A DNA stretch of 64,000 bases from a virus. Location of the stretch: IMG/VR virus record IMGVR_UViG_3300023174_004605, positions 31,737-95,736 of that record. One strand, written 5' to 3'. Shown here piece by piece: positions 58,601-64,000 of this stretch. The position numbers and the translations under genes were made by a program. A model generated the notes under the pieces. It was not told the origin of the DNA and ran no database searches. It saw nothing but the letters and a program-made list of their open reading frames with translations. Numbering within the stretch: the first letter of the stretch is position 1; the number at the start of each line of letters is the position of its first letter.

Positions 58601-60999
58601 ACCACAGTGTTGTTTAATAATGCACTGCCATCAGCGGCCGGAGTCAAATTGATTATTGGCTCGGCGATCAAGGGCGGTACAGTGTCAGGCGTGATAAATT
58701 CTACAGTGTAGATGTTGTTTCGGACCTCAGGATTTGAGTCGTTGGCAAATATTACCCGGGTGCCTGTGATAAAATTGTATCCGTCGACACCATAACCGGT
58801 GCTTCCGTTGATTGTGCTCAGTGCATCTGTGGCAACAAAATCAATGATATCAACCGGTTGTTTGCTGGCTGTTCCAAAATCATACAATCTAGTGCCTGCT
58901 CTAAATTCAAGTATGGGTCTGCGACCCCGGGCGAGATTGTCTACCACAGGCACTGTGTTGTTGTATTTGGCCGACTGTTCGATGACACTGACATGGAACC
59001 AGCGATTGCTACGACTCCAGGCATTGAGATCTGGACTGGATCGACTTATAGTGATATAGTCAGGTATCAACGGCTGATTAAGACTGGCGTCATAATTGCC
59101 CACATCGTAGGCCGTTGAATCGTAAGGCACCGAAGCACTTTGTGTATAGGTCTCTGGGGTTACAAAACTTGAAACCGGCAACAGTTGTATAGACGTTCCT
59201 ACCCCTTCAACATAGTATTCTTTGTTTTTATAACTTGTAGGTGTTACTTGACCCAAGAACTGCACTTTGAGTCCGTTGGTAAAAACTACACCATTGGGAC
59301 TAGTATAGTATTTTTGTCCTATAATGTCGGCAATATCTAATGTGTTGGCTTGATCAGCATCGATGATCTTGATACGACCAAAAATTTCTGGATCTGTTCC
59401 GTCTTGATAGAACAGCAGATTTCTAGTAGCAGTCAACAAAGGTATCTGATCAAATGCGCCGTCGGCGTCCTTGTACCAACCAGTATTGCTCCATTGAGAA
59501 CCAAATTGTATAACAAACTTGTAGAGATCGGGAATCTCATACACACTGGTAAGTTGCATGTATTGTCCGCCGCCTACGGCAGTCACATACTGTATCTGCC
59601 ACACACTGCGCTGTATGGCCACATCAACTATAGGGGTGGTCTGATCAAATGATATGCTATCAAAACTGCCAGGTAAACCATTATCGGTAGAGAGCTCAGG
59701 CAATGGATCATACTGGCTGTTGATCAACCATCCACCGGTTGCAGGATCGGTTTCAGGTTCAGTGAACACTATGGTACGACCATTGAGGTTTGTTATGCCA
59801 TCTATGCCCTGAGGAAACTGTGCCAGGAATTGATCAACAAAAATATTGTTGAGTTGATTGAATTTTACATCTGTGGCCAACAGATCCACAGAACCATTGT
59901 TAAAGGCTATGGGCGTCAATGCATAGTAAAAATCTTGTGCGGTGCTCAACGGCACATCAAAGGTTATGGTTCCAAGATCTTCGCCATTGTTGATCACTCC
60001 GTTGACTTCACTGAGTCGGCTGCTGATATTTGGAGTGCTGGGTATGCGTCCATTGACTCCGGGGTCAGTCTGTATCCAAAAGCCTGGGCCTGTGCCAGGG
60101 GTGGCATCCACAATGTTGATCACCCCTTGCATGTTTGGTTGTGTGGAGTTGTTGTAATACAATGTATCTGGCGCATTCTGTGGAACCACAAATGTTATTG
60201 TGCCATTGCTGGCTCCATTGTTGGTTACTCCTTGGGTGAACAGATTGTTGATGCCCAAAGTCTGTTGTGTTTTGATATAAAATCCCAACGGTGCTGTGGG
60301 AACAATAGTAAAAATATATGTGTTGCCACGCACCAAGGTCAAGGTAGGATTTGTGACATAGTCAATAACCCAGGCACTGGTGCCTTGATTGCTCACACGG
60401 AAATTAACTGTTTCTTTGGCGTTTTGCGCTACTTCAAAGGTATAACTTCCACTACGAACCAAGGTCAAGGAAGGATTGTTGCCAGCCACTCCAGAAAATG
60501 TGTACACTCCATTTTCTCTAGTGACCACAAAATTGTCAGTCAGTGGCACTGAGCCACTGAACACATCCACTACCTCAGGACCGGCCGGCAACCAATAATA
60601 CTGGCTGTAGTTGATAAATTTGTCAAAATCTACAAAGGGATCCCAGGCATAGTATTCGCTGGTGTAAAGACGATCGGCCTGGTTGGTTATGGCTCCTTGC
60701 AGATTCAATGCATCAGTGATGCCAGGATAGGTTATGGCGTCTTGTATTTTGTTGGACTGATCCGGGTTCCTTACAATCACTCCAGGTTCAAGTTGATAAT
60801 TTACACGGGTGTCCGTTTGTTCGGCCACATATTTGTCATTAGGATTGACTCCGGGTCCTACTCGTCTGCCCACATAACCTTGTATGCGCTTGAATTTGGG
60901 TTCTTGGACCAGCTGATCCAGCGTAGCCGACAAGACCTGGCGATTGGTACTGGTTTGGAAAATTTCTGGTAGGAAATCTACTGATCTGGTGCGGGCCAT
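46684..60999 (-). CDS. Giant virion protein, 4771 aa, with FG-GAP-like repeats
   Basis: A single uninterrupted frame of 14.3 kb; its ATG shares a base with the stop of the gp6-like gene. The N-terminus (MARTRSVDFLPEIFQTS) is followed by a Tyr/Trp-rich conserved block up to about residue 150. Many modules have the form V-x-LNN-x-x-L-x-x-G-x-DY...GD-x-I-x-I, likely beta-sandwiches. Residues about 2310-3010 carry repeats such as FGYAVTISADERWMYVAAPG and FGAAVNIDSSASTLVVGAPG, an integrin-type FG-GAP propeller pattern. A late GERILYRDRD segment occurs at about 4600. Position suggests a baseplate or fibre protein (gp7/gp10-like place), perhaps involved in host binding. Confidence 0.85.
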   Translation of the reverse strand: MARTRSVDFLPEIFQTSTNRQVLSATLDQLVQEPKFKRIQGYVGRRVGPGVNPNDKYVAEQTDTRVNYQLEPGVIVRNPDQSNKIQDAITYPGITDALNLQGAITNQADRLYTSEYYAWDPFVDFDKFINYSQYYWLPAGPEVVDVFSGSVPLTDNFVVTRENGVYTFSGVAGNNPSLTLVRSGSYTFEVAQNAKETVNFRVSNQGTSAWVIDYVTNPTLTLVRGNTYIFTIVPTAPLGFYIKTQQTLGINNLFTQGVTNNGASNGTITFVVPQNAPDTLYYNNSTQPNMQGVINIVDATPGTGPGFWIQTDPGVNGRIPSTPNISSRLSEVNGVINNGEDLGTITFDVPLSTAQDFYYALTPIAFNNGSVDLLATDVKFNQLNNIFVDQFLAQFPQGIDGITNLNGRTIVFTEPETDPATGGWLINSQYDPLPELSTDNGLPGSFDSISFDQTTPIVDVAIQRSVWQIQYVTAVGGGQYMQLTSVYEIPDLYKFVIQFGSQWSNTGWYKDADGAFDQIPLLTATRNLLFYQDGTDPEIFGRIKIIDADQANTLDIADIIGQKYYTSPNGVVFTNGLKVQFLGQVTPTSYKNKEYYVEGVGTSIQLLPVSSFVTPETYTQSASVPYDSTAYDVGNYDASLNQPLIPDYITISRSSPDLNAWSRSNRWFHVSVIEQSAKYNNTVPVVDNLARGRRPILEFRAGTRLYDFGTASKQPVDIIDFVATDALSTINGSTGYGVDGYNFITGTRVIFANDSNPEVRNNIYTVEFITPDTVPPLIAEPIINLTPAADGSALLNNTVVVLSGLTQQGKSFWFDGVDWIPAQQKTAVNQPPLFDVYDQDGFSFSNKIKYPSSNFEGSKLFSYAQASGGNDPVLGFPLRYLSLTNIGDIVFDNNLYTDTFIYTKDSVSYTKSVSDGFVRQYSNRVDYQRELGWQTAAVPSRSRQQFQFSYDGRPLQLDVAVLPDDVVPSVQLYVGSQFQEPYKYTVTTTADSTTITFLQTTYNDRAAFADGDLIEVNVLSDQASKVAFYQVPINLENNPLNVNSPYFTLGTARTHYESICQNLLDLVGPINGNNNSRDLGDIIPYGTSIIQNSSPMTLAGYFMRSAQYNIFNSLAYNGREYEQYKTQFLNAAVTNDYTNYTIPDMVTAIVTGLVAGRTQLSPFYWTDMLPANAVYTEQTVTYSPISTPVFNLNTTYNFTSSNYQSVLVYVNDVILQAGYDYVVSTDGPTLTVTIPLSVGDVIVIQEYATTYGTFVPNTPTKLGLYPAFRPRIYLDATYTNPTLIIQGHDGSKTVAFGDFRDQLLLEFETRIFNNLKIKSPIPLSIVDVVPGQFRTTDYSLSEVNQILAPSFLSWVGWNKLAYTAQDYNPANQFTWNYSACGNRISSSSASTETPLPVGAWRGIYQYFYDTPTPHTTPWEMLGFSEKPTWWEDQYGPAPYTSGNLVLWDDLSVGRVADPAGEYFKPRYARPGLQQVIPVDSEGQLLSPFYSVVGLYDSSQFQKSWVFGDEGPVEYSWRSSSSYPFAVMRLLALTRPAEFFSLFADRDLYKYDADLGQYLYNQRYRLDANGVEVYGNGTSKASYIDWIIDYNQQLGQDSTVKLTEDLSLLDVRLCYRMGAFTDKQYLKIFTERSSPESLNSSLLLPDESYNLLVYKNQPFDRVVYSSVIVQVVEDGWAVFGYSITNPYFEILASRTAGPTKIISAGGTTVQVPSTYYQDVVQIPYGYVFTNPTVVCDFLLSYGALLESQGIVFDDRENGYALNWDQMAQEFLYWTNQGWAVGSVINLNPTATSLTAVKAEAVIDSIVAQTPENLILDQNRTTIPTRDLVVDRFENIFKVNSLSAQTISYIDLRYTSYESMVVLDNVSIFNDLIYDPATGARQSRVNVIATVSADWNGQLDAQGFIYNNDATVQQWQPYKKYTKGEIVLYKNSYYSALNIVQPAAEFRRSDWTQSDYTKIQRGMLQNIANQADQLATTYAVNQANLEIEQDLFAYGLIGFRPRQYMTDLNLDDVSQVNVYQQFIKDKGTIQSVRLLANADLNKEVAQYQIFENWAILRGLYGATANRRFIEMRLNEAQLQSNPSTVQIIAPQQTSIADQSILYQNLWRESYNVTSPVIFPTTTVQVTDTALPSAGYVNLDDVDVTVFSLEGQLGLAPGVLDTIGIGTTVWAAKSNRYDWNVYRSDAVPGFIESAVSNLNGTAIIQFTQGIELTVDDIVVIRYFDPAVDGIYRVLSVPNPRSIVIALDIAGSIAGVGIAFRFQTVRVPQASDVLNLPYANDLIPGARVWVDNNGAGLWEVIEKTNPFKSGLILTPVEPVESQSDYGTSISQGSQNIMALVGAPSYNGGTGGLFPYLRDTENLYAQSPIILLGATGTQGYGNDLQIGHQNWAIAGASASNSNQGYAVTIFRDSASSAFQQTQLLRSPDGDFTGAEFGYAVTISADERWMYVAAPGKNKVYAYGRVDQPTQMVEFTTTGIFEVYNLAGLIEFNNSDQLAVVLNNQLLTQGVDYAVAGTTVTLASTPPADNRLIITRKIEQDFTGDGSTTVYALQSNLYTVTNIYSFSVYVNDVIQRPLLDYTLSGSDLVFTVAPDSGDLIKILARTYWQFIDTVSVAGLDPTARFGSRIKTTTDGRQVIIGASNDSADIDHPRAGATYVFDRSVQRFIVDNTAQTNYTLPVGFQEPVAVLLNNQYLTNSAQYINGEFSVSGNQVILNVTTSVGDILELESNIFTQVQKITANAPFDESQFGATVDVCPNNCSIYTGAPVDGTVLVGAGSVQRNVNQARVYGTITSTTVNPTLTFGDTIHINNMPVAVPNSPNNTVEGLAAAIVAEGIPNVTATASDGRLTISVVNVEAADEFNRLTVLPGTTGTAYADLGLELFAYTQTITSPNPVANANFGAAVNIDSSASTLVVGAPGGNLYQPETFDNGTTYFDDRSTTFFNPVLQSGVVYTYDYLPSSTDTVTNPGKFVFGQQVFDTLIRPLDLWGTAVNYTNGKLLIGSPGYDLGDSTGDYGRVSEFNNANREPAWKVLRQQRPVVDVRLLNSVYMFNKLESTETYFFDFFDPLQGKILGAAKQNIDFIGAIDPAQYNFGPVNNYGNFWAGDRVGEIWWNTDSVRFIDPNQDDIVYASRRWGQVFPGSRVEIYQWTASSVPPASYTGPGIPFDTVSYTIKTNLTNVGTFETVYYFWVTGLTTIDTNAGKTLSTTGIARYIEDPRSSGIPYLAALDASTVAIYNGLQYLSAFDTILHIDFEQELSDANVHSEYQLIAQDKPESFLSANLYRKLQDSFCGYDTSGAQVPDPFLSPPERYGVQFVPRQSMFVNRFLALQNYLTRANEILKYLPIIELRRFTLLNSREPVPAPSEQVYNKIVNNIEELGYQNLYAVPLGYNYLVLSDSANNGAWTIYTVVLESAAIDAPRTTQLSRVQTYDTRNYWQHIDWYQLGYNPNTVPVAEVPNYASLASLTTVAVGSSVKVTANAQNKFEIYVRTVTGWDRVALQDGTIEFKAELWDYALGRFGFDVEVFDATYYDQEPVTETRRIIQAINQELFIDDLAIYRNRLLTLMFEYILTEESAPDWLNKTSLIDVRHDIRELLPFQIYRQDNQTFVLDYLQEVKPYHVQVKQFNLAYNGQDIYPGAVTDFDNPSYYNTALEIPQYVSPILLPYTKSTAKGTGTASDIADTPADAEIWNISPWSEWFNNYLLSVESVRIVNSGQNYSSEPDVTIGTPWEASTLYAQGQQIFYFGNLYLVAQSGTSGVAAPRFISGSQENGTTVLTYVGKSASGVAVINSAGRVIAVEIIEPGSGYNSTVSITLTGGGGTGANAIAVMGNNLVRNMNMVIKYDRYEYKSTITDWSYLVASYPAGTQVRYTDRVWQATATISNPPVSVAASGQAGSFTMTVPSNLPLVNGTIVVGVGIPLGTLVTEYNPAGTSVTLSQALLVSFGPATVTFYDSFILEDWTEVEASSLSGVNRTQGFYLPGANMPGRNLPLLIDGLDYPGVQVYGLGFEFNTGYDVGNYDINPFDNLTISPEGFPTYDLGLLDAFYSSSYTDEFLGTRPTDINVDGGGYIDVFSSYAPEELVPGSEFDTLDFRVYTTPGSDYNGAGHGFPANSIRYVYDPANPVLSFANVLPNPFTVVAFNATKGISIEPSSYDWVNYTLTAGATEDAGDVLVIYVTGVGGGNQLYLNTYLGNLIGDTITVPFSISLISEFLIYNGEIRLEPDVDYTYAASGTQSTTVSFTATYGSTDRINLAVFGYANVGPTHSWCLPVFQPNITADGSISYPVTYAGPGTNQVNLVITVNGLRSRPYSGVRATGDGTTLTFELPNNNGYNPAVMSDNDVLVYVDNVKLVLGDQFVVDPWDGSSLYRTITFTTAPEPGAQILLSVSTNADYRITGPGADTITFEAGYVPNPGDIITLTTWNDTSEQGLVTQVFVGPSINNNNTFDLGRLIANPERLLVSLDGSWLFNGIDFTTQGSEITLSGPTIGASAVLAVTSFTNSVVPPPIAFRIFQDMRGVQATYRITPSTTTILAQPLSATDNVIYVDDASVLPEPGLAAQFNINFVYNSGDVVIYNGGFYVALSMTVGNLPTNPTYWSVTSGAFAANTWGVVMIDGERILYRDRDTVNNTISSLLRGTAGTAITSHELDALVYDMGRGNLMPASCQNYIVSNITNPLVPGENQGDGITTTFVAQDIDISQEDSTVRDESVEVYVGGERVQTGYTITNPSPVTVVFDTAPPQGVEVLILVRRAHTWYNLATPDRPLSETDTQCARFLRGQ

Positions 61000-63900
61000 T
61001 AAATCACTCCACTGCCCGGAGCAGTTCTGATATTGGTGCTGGTCAAGGCCTCGATCACTTCAACATTGGCCACAGTGGCCGCATTGACAAAGATCTGATT
61101 TGGTGCACAACGTATTTCATAAAGATCGCCAAAATATTTTTCTGGATTTAGCGGCACTAATACCACACTGCTGATAATGCCGGCCATGTTGTCATGCAAG
61201 TAGGCCGACAGTTCTGAAAAATAAAAAGTGTCTCCAAAATCCCAAATATCCAAACTAAAATAGTTGTTGAGATTTTGCACTACAAGATTTTTTATTTCGC
61301 TGGTGGTGGCAACACTGTTAACAGCCCTGATTACCTTGATAGTGGCACGCAGTGGTTCGGGCGCCTTGGCACCAAACAAGGGTTGAAATTCCACACTGTT
61401 CATGATCAAGGTATCTGAAATCATTTTGTAATCTTGCAAGCCACCATAGGTAGTAGTGAGATAATCAATGGTAGGCACTTCGGGTTCTGGCACAGTGCCG
61501 GTGGTGTCTGTGATATAATTTTGATAAGCAATGTAATATTCATTGGTAACCACATATACATCGATAATATTGGTAGTGCCAGGATCTATCCTGTTGTTTA
61601 ATGGACTGTTGTGTCGGTATTGGAAAAACAGACTTTGGCGCCCGGTGCGTGCAATATAGTCATTGGTCTGTTGCAGAGTTCTAACACCTGTGATTAGATC
61701 TATGAACAGGATGTAAAACAATGCTGTTTCGTAGGCATAGAAAACTTGACCAGCTGCAAACTCGCCCTTGACCAATTCGATATCGTCCAAGGTAGCATAC
61801 AAGCTATTGACCAGCCCAGGTTCCATCAACACGTATCTCTGTAGATTATCAAAATCCACTATGCGTTGCAAGAACACCCAGGGACTGTTGATCGTGGCTG
61901 GATCTGGCACCGGTCCTACTATTTCTTCAAAAAAGTCTGGATTGTCCGGCACACCATCGTTGTCTCGATCTGCATAGCTGACCAACACTTGATAATCATC
62001 CACAACGCCATCACTCTGTATGGGTTGATCTATGATTTTTGTGATCACGTCTGAACCCAAGGGCAAGGACGAGTCAGGTCTGCTGTTAGTTTTGAGTATG
62101 TTGACAAAATCACTGATAGTGGTTCCGGTCCTGCTGTCATAGACCTGTTGATCGGTAGAGAAGAAAAATCTTGTTTGGACCACGCTGCCAAAATAGTAAT
62201 CAAGAGCACGAAAACTGGTTGTGTAAAAACTGCCATTGAACACAAATTCCACAAACCAGGATGAGTCCAAATTGGCACCCGAGGTGTCTCCGGCATGTGC
62301 TTGGCTCCATGGCGCATCAATGTCTAAATTTGTGCTAGTAATCAAATACCAAGTGCCTGATGTGCCGGTTATGGTTCCTAAGTTGTCAAATCCTATGCCA
62401 AAATTTCTTCTTAGTCTGATCTGCTCAGCCATGCTGGTTTCAAAACTCACAGGAAGATCTGTGACAAAGATAGGTATTACTTGGGTGGCTATTGCACCAG
62501 TTGGCACATAGTTGTTGATGGCCACTGGTCCTAACCCATCTATAACTTGAGTTCCTTCAAGATATACCTGTAAGGGGCTGGCCCAGATAACTAATTTTTC
62601 GTCGGCTCTGGTGGGTGTGCCTGCACGCAATCGGTTGTTGACATCGAAGTAATAACCCACAGGCGGCACAAATTTGACTAGACTTCCCGGAACGATATAC
62701 CGTGTGTTGTTACTGGTTGTAGGACCTATAGGCACAGCATTGCCTAGGCTGTTTTTAAAATAACCTGTGCTGGTGTTGGCCAATGTTGTATTGAGGTTCC
62801 AGGTCAGATTCAATGACGTCAAACTGGAACGAGGAAACTTTGCATAATAAAACTGTTTTGATTGGCTACGGGCCAACGCAGGTTGCACCTGGTTCACAAT
62901 CACATTGTCAATTTCGTTATTAGTAACGGTGGTAAACTGAAATGTGGGCAAACTAAAATTTTCATACAAGGCTCCGTCACTGCTGAAAGTGTTAGTGCTG
63001 CTGTATTTGCCGGTGTTGTCTACCAGATCTAAATATCTGCTGATTCCAATGCTGGCTCGATTCACTGCTTTGCTTTTTAATATAGAATTGTACGCAGTGT
63101 AAGGAAAATTGTTGTAGTCTTCACCATTGACCATGCGATTCTGTGTGTAGTATCTGGCTGGTGCCCGAGCCTTGATCTCATCTATGGTTTCTCTGGGTTG
63201 TGCGTTGCTGACCGGTGTGGTGATACCACAAGTAAAGGTAATGGTTTCTAATTGACCAGTGCGACTCACATAGCTGATAGGAATGGCTACTCCTTGCATT
63301 TCTTCAGGATTGATGATATATTGTAGGCCGTTGCTGGCACGGACATAACAACGGAAAGTGCCCACCGGTATGGCACTGAACACACCATCACCAAAGTTCA
63401 GGGTGATCTGATCATTGGTTCTGCTGGTGGTGCTGAAAAGTTTTCTTTGCCCAGGAGCAATTTGCTCGGCAGCGGCGCCATATACACTGGGCACAAATTC
63501 CCATTCGCTGGCTATGCTACCAACATTGTCCAGCTGATACAGCCAACGGTCTTCGTTGTTGACTCCTTCGATATTGATGTCAACTGCACGATTGCTCACA
63601 CGATCTGCAAGATTGAAGTCTTGATTCTGCAGAACACCTTGTTTGAACAAAAAGAAGTATCCGGTGTTGGCACTGGCAAACCCCAGTTGATCATTGCGGA
63701 ACAAGACGTTGAATATGCCATTGGGTCTGGGACTAGGTTCATACACAAAACTCTTACCCACGGTGCTGGCAGTGACTGCTTCAAAAGGCATGTTGATACC
63801 ATCCACTGTGGCTGTATACGGAACTACTGGCAAATAACCAGGAACTAGATTGATGCTGTATTCGGCGGTGTCTATTCCTAGAATAGTGGTGCGTGATCCA

Positions 63901-64000
63901 GGAACACCGATGCGTTGTGCATCAATCAAAGACGCATTGATGATGGCCGTGAACTGCTCTTGCCAGCTAAAGTTGGTGGGATCTGCCCAGTTGACTGTGA
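60999..64000 (-). CDS. gp6-like: Baseplate wedge protein, T4 gp6-like (5' truncated)
   Basis: The frame is open to the window edge: upstream of a TTG at 63929 it continues with WADPTNFSWQEQFTAIINAS, so the gene starts outside. About 1000 codons are visible. RETIDEIKARAPARYYTQNR, then MVNGEDYNNFP, is the conserved segment of the gp6/baseplate J-like family. AFAAGQVFYAYETALFY-type beta-rich regions and a C-terminal SLDIWDFGDTFYFSELSAYL also fit. It builds the hexagonal baseplate wedge of contractile-tail phages. It ends one base into the giant gene. Confidence 0.85.
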   Translation of the reverse strand, partial: TVNWADPTNFSWQEQFTAIINASLIDAQRIGVPGSRTTILGIDTAEYSINLVPGYLPVVPYTATVDGINMPFEAVTASTVGKSFVYEPSPRPNGIFNVLFRNDQLGFASANTGYFFLFKQGVLQNQDFNLADRVSNRAVDINIEGVNNEDRWLYQLDNVGSIASEWEFVPSVYGAAAEQIAPGQRKLFSTTSRTNDQITLNFGDGVFSAIPVGTFRCYVRASNGLQYIINPEEMQGVAIPISYVSRTGQLETITFTCGITTPVSNAQPRETIDEIKARAPARYYTQNRMVNGEDYNNFPYTAYNSILKSKAVNRASIGISRYLDLVDNTGKYSSTNTFSSDGALYENFSLPTFQFTTVTNNEIDNVIVNQVQPALARSQSKQFYYAKFPRSSLTSLNLTWNLNTTLANTSTGYFKNSLGNAVPIGPTTSNNTRYIVPGSLVKFVPPVGYYFDVNNRLRAGTPTRADEKLVIWASPLQVYLEGTQVIDGLGPVAINNYVPTGAIATQVIPIFVTDLPVSFETSMAEQIRLRRNFGIGFDNLGTITGTSGTWYLITSTNLDIDAPWSQAHAGDTSGANLDSSWFVEFVFNGSFYTTSFRALDYYFGSVVQTRFFFSTDQQVYDSRTGTTISDFVNILKTNSRPDSSLPLGSDVITKIIDQPIQSDGVVDDYQVLVSYADRDNDGVPDNPDFFEEIVGPVPDPATINSPWVFLQRIVDFDNLQRYVLMEPGLVNSLYATLDDIELVKGEFAAGQVFYAYETALFYILFIDLITGVRTLQQTNDYIARTGRQSLFFQYRHNSPLNNRIDPGTTNIIDVYVVTNEYYIAYQNYITDTTGTVPEPEVPTIDYLTTTYGGLQDYKMISDTLIMNSVEFQPLFGAKAPEPLRATIKVIRAVNSVATTSEIKNLVVQNLNNYFSLDIWDFGDTFYFSELSAYLHDNMAGIISSVVLVPLNPEKYFGDLYEIRCAPNQIFVNAATVANVEVIEALTSTNIRTAPGSGVI

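Noticed and set aside
59830-60552. 240-codon open frame on the plus strand
   Set aside because: It lies entirely opposite the giant virion gene, has no ribosome site or recognisable domain, and its composition is that of an antisense shadow.
1-64000. Prophage or host chromosome explanation
   Set aside because: No integrase, attachment repeat or bacterial housekeeping operon was seen, and the gene packing, tRNA set, late octamers and baseplate genes indicate a lytic-type phage genome.

Overview
The window is part of the genome of a large, T4-like (myovirus-type) bacteriophage. The right end encodes a T4 gp6-like baseplate wedge protein followed by a giant virion protein and smaller tail or virion proteins. 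TATAAATA late-promoter octamers occur on both strands, nearly all genes abut or overlap by 1-20 bases, and seven tRNAs and a tmRNA are interspersed with small phage genes. No integrase, transposon or CRISPR array was seen. The host is probably an aquatic proteobacterium. A two-piece (permuted) tmRNA, a TorF/TIGR02001-type porin and a Bug/TctC-type periplasmic binding protein would fit a freshwater betaproteobacterium, but this is inference.

Layout. (1) 1-7.6 kb, plus strand: a truncated methyltransferase, small conserved phage proteins, seven tRNAs, the tmRNA, a run of tiny membrane peptides, an outer-membrane porin, a metallophosphoesterase, an RNA polymerase omega-like protein and a short-chain dehydrogenase. 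(2) 7.6-13.4 kb: a metabolic island with a TSUP permease, a tryptophan-halogenase-like flavoprotein, a Bug-type binding protein, a PP-loop ATPase and a 2OG-Fe(II) oxygenase-like protein. (3) 13.4-18.4 kb: a MoxR AAA ATPase and a VWA/metallopeptidase-like partner. Nine small, translationally coupled genes lie between them, most sharing a C-terminal D...F-L-R/K-W/F motif. (4) 18.4-21.1 kb: housekeeping-like genes including thyX and a nucleotidyltransferase. (5) 21.1-43.4 kb: a surface-chemistry locus with an epimerase, sugar aminotransferase, amidinotransferase, NodU-type carbamoyltransferase, SGNH-like protein, at least six glycosyltransferase-like proteins and seven radical SAM proteins. (6) 43.5-64 kb, minus strand: virion genes, including one of 4771 codons.

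How it may work together. Host-type sigma70 promoters (TTGACA-N17-TATAAT) precede tRNA, omega-like and regulatory-size genes, while TATAAATA motifs precede likely late genes. The tRNAs, tmRNA and omega-like subunit would retune host translation and transcription. The porin, permease, binding protein and halogenase would alter the host envelope and metabolism. The radical SAM and glycosyltransferase locus probably makes or remodels a glycan or peptide whose identity cannot be read from sequence.

The most unusual items are the seven-member radical SAM cluster, the permuted tmRNA with tag ANASNDEVFALAA, the tandem small-gene array inside the MoxR-VWA pair, three genes with a TATAAT-N6-ATG arrangement that predicts leaderless mRNAs, and tRNAs whose structural class does not match their anticodon.
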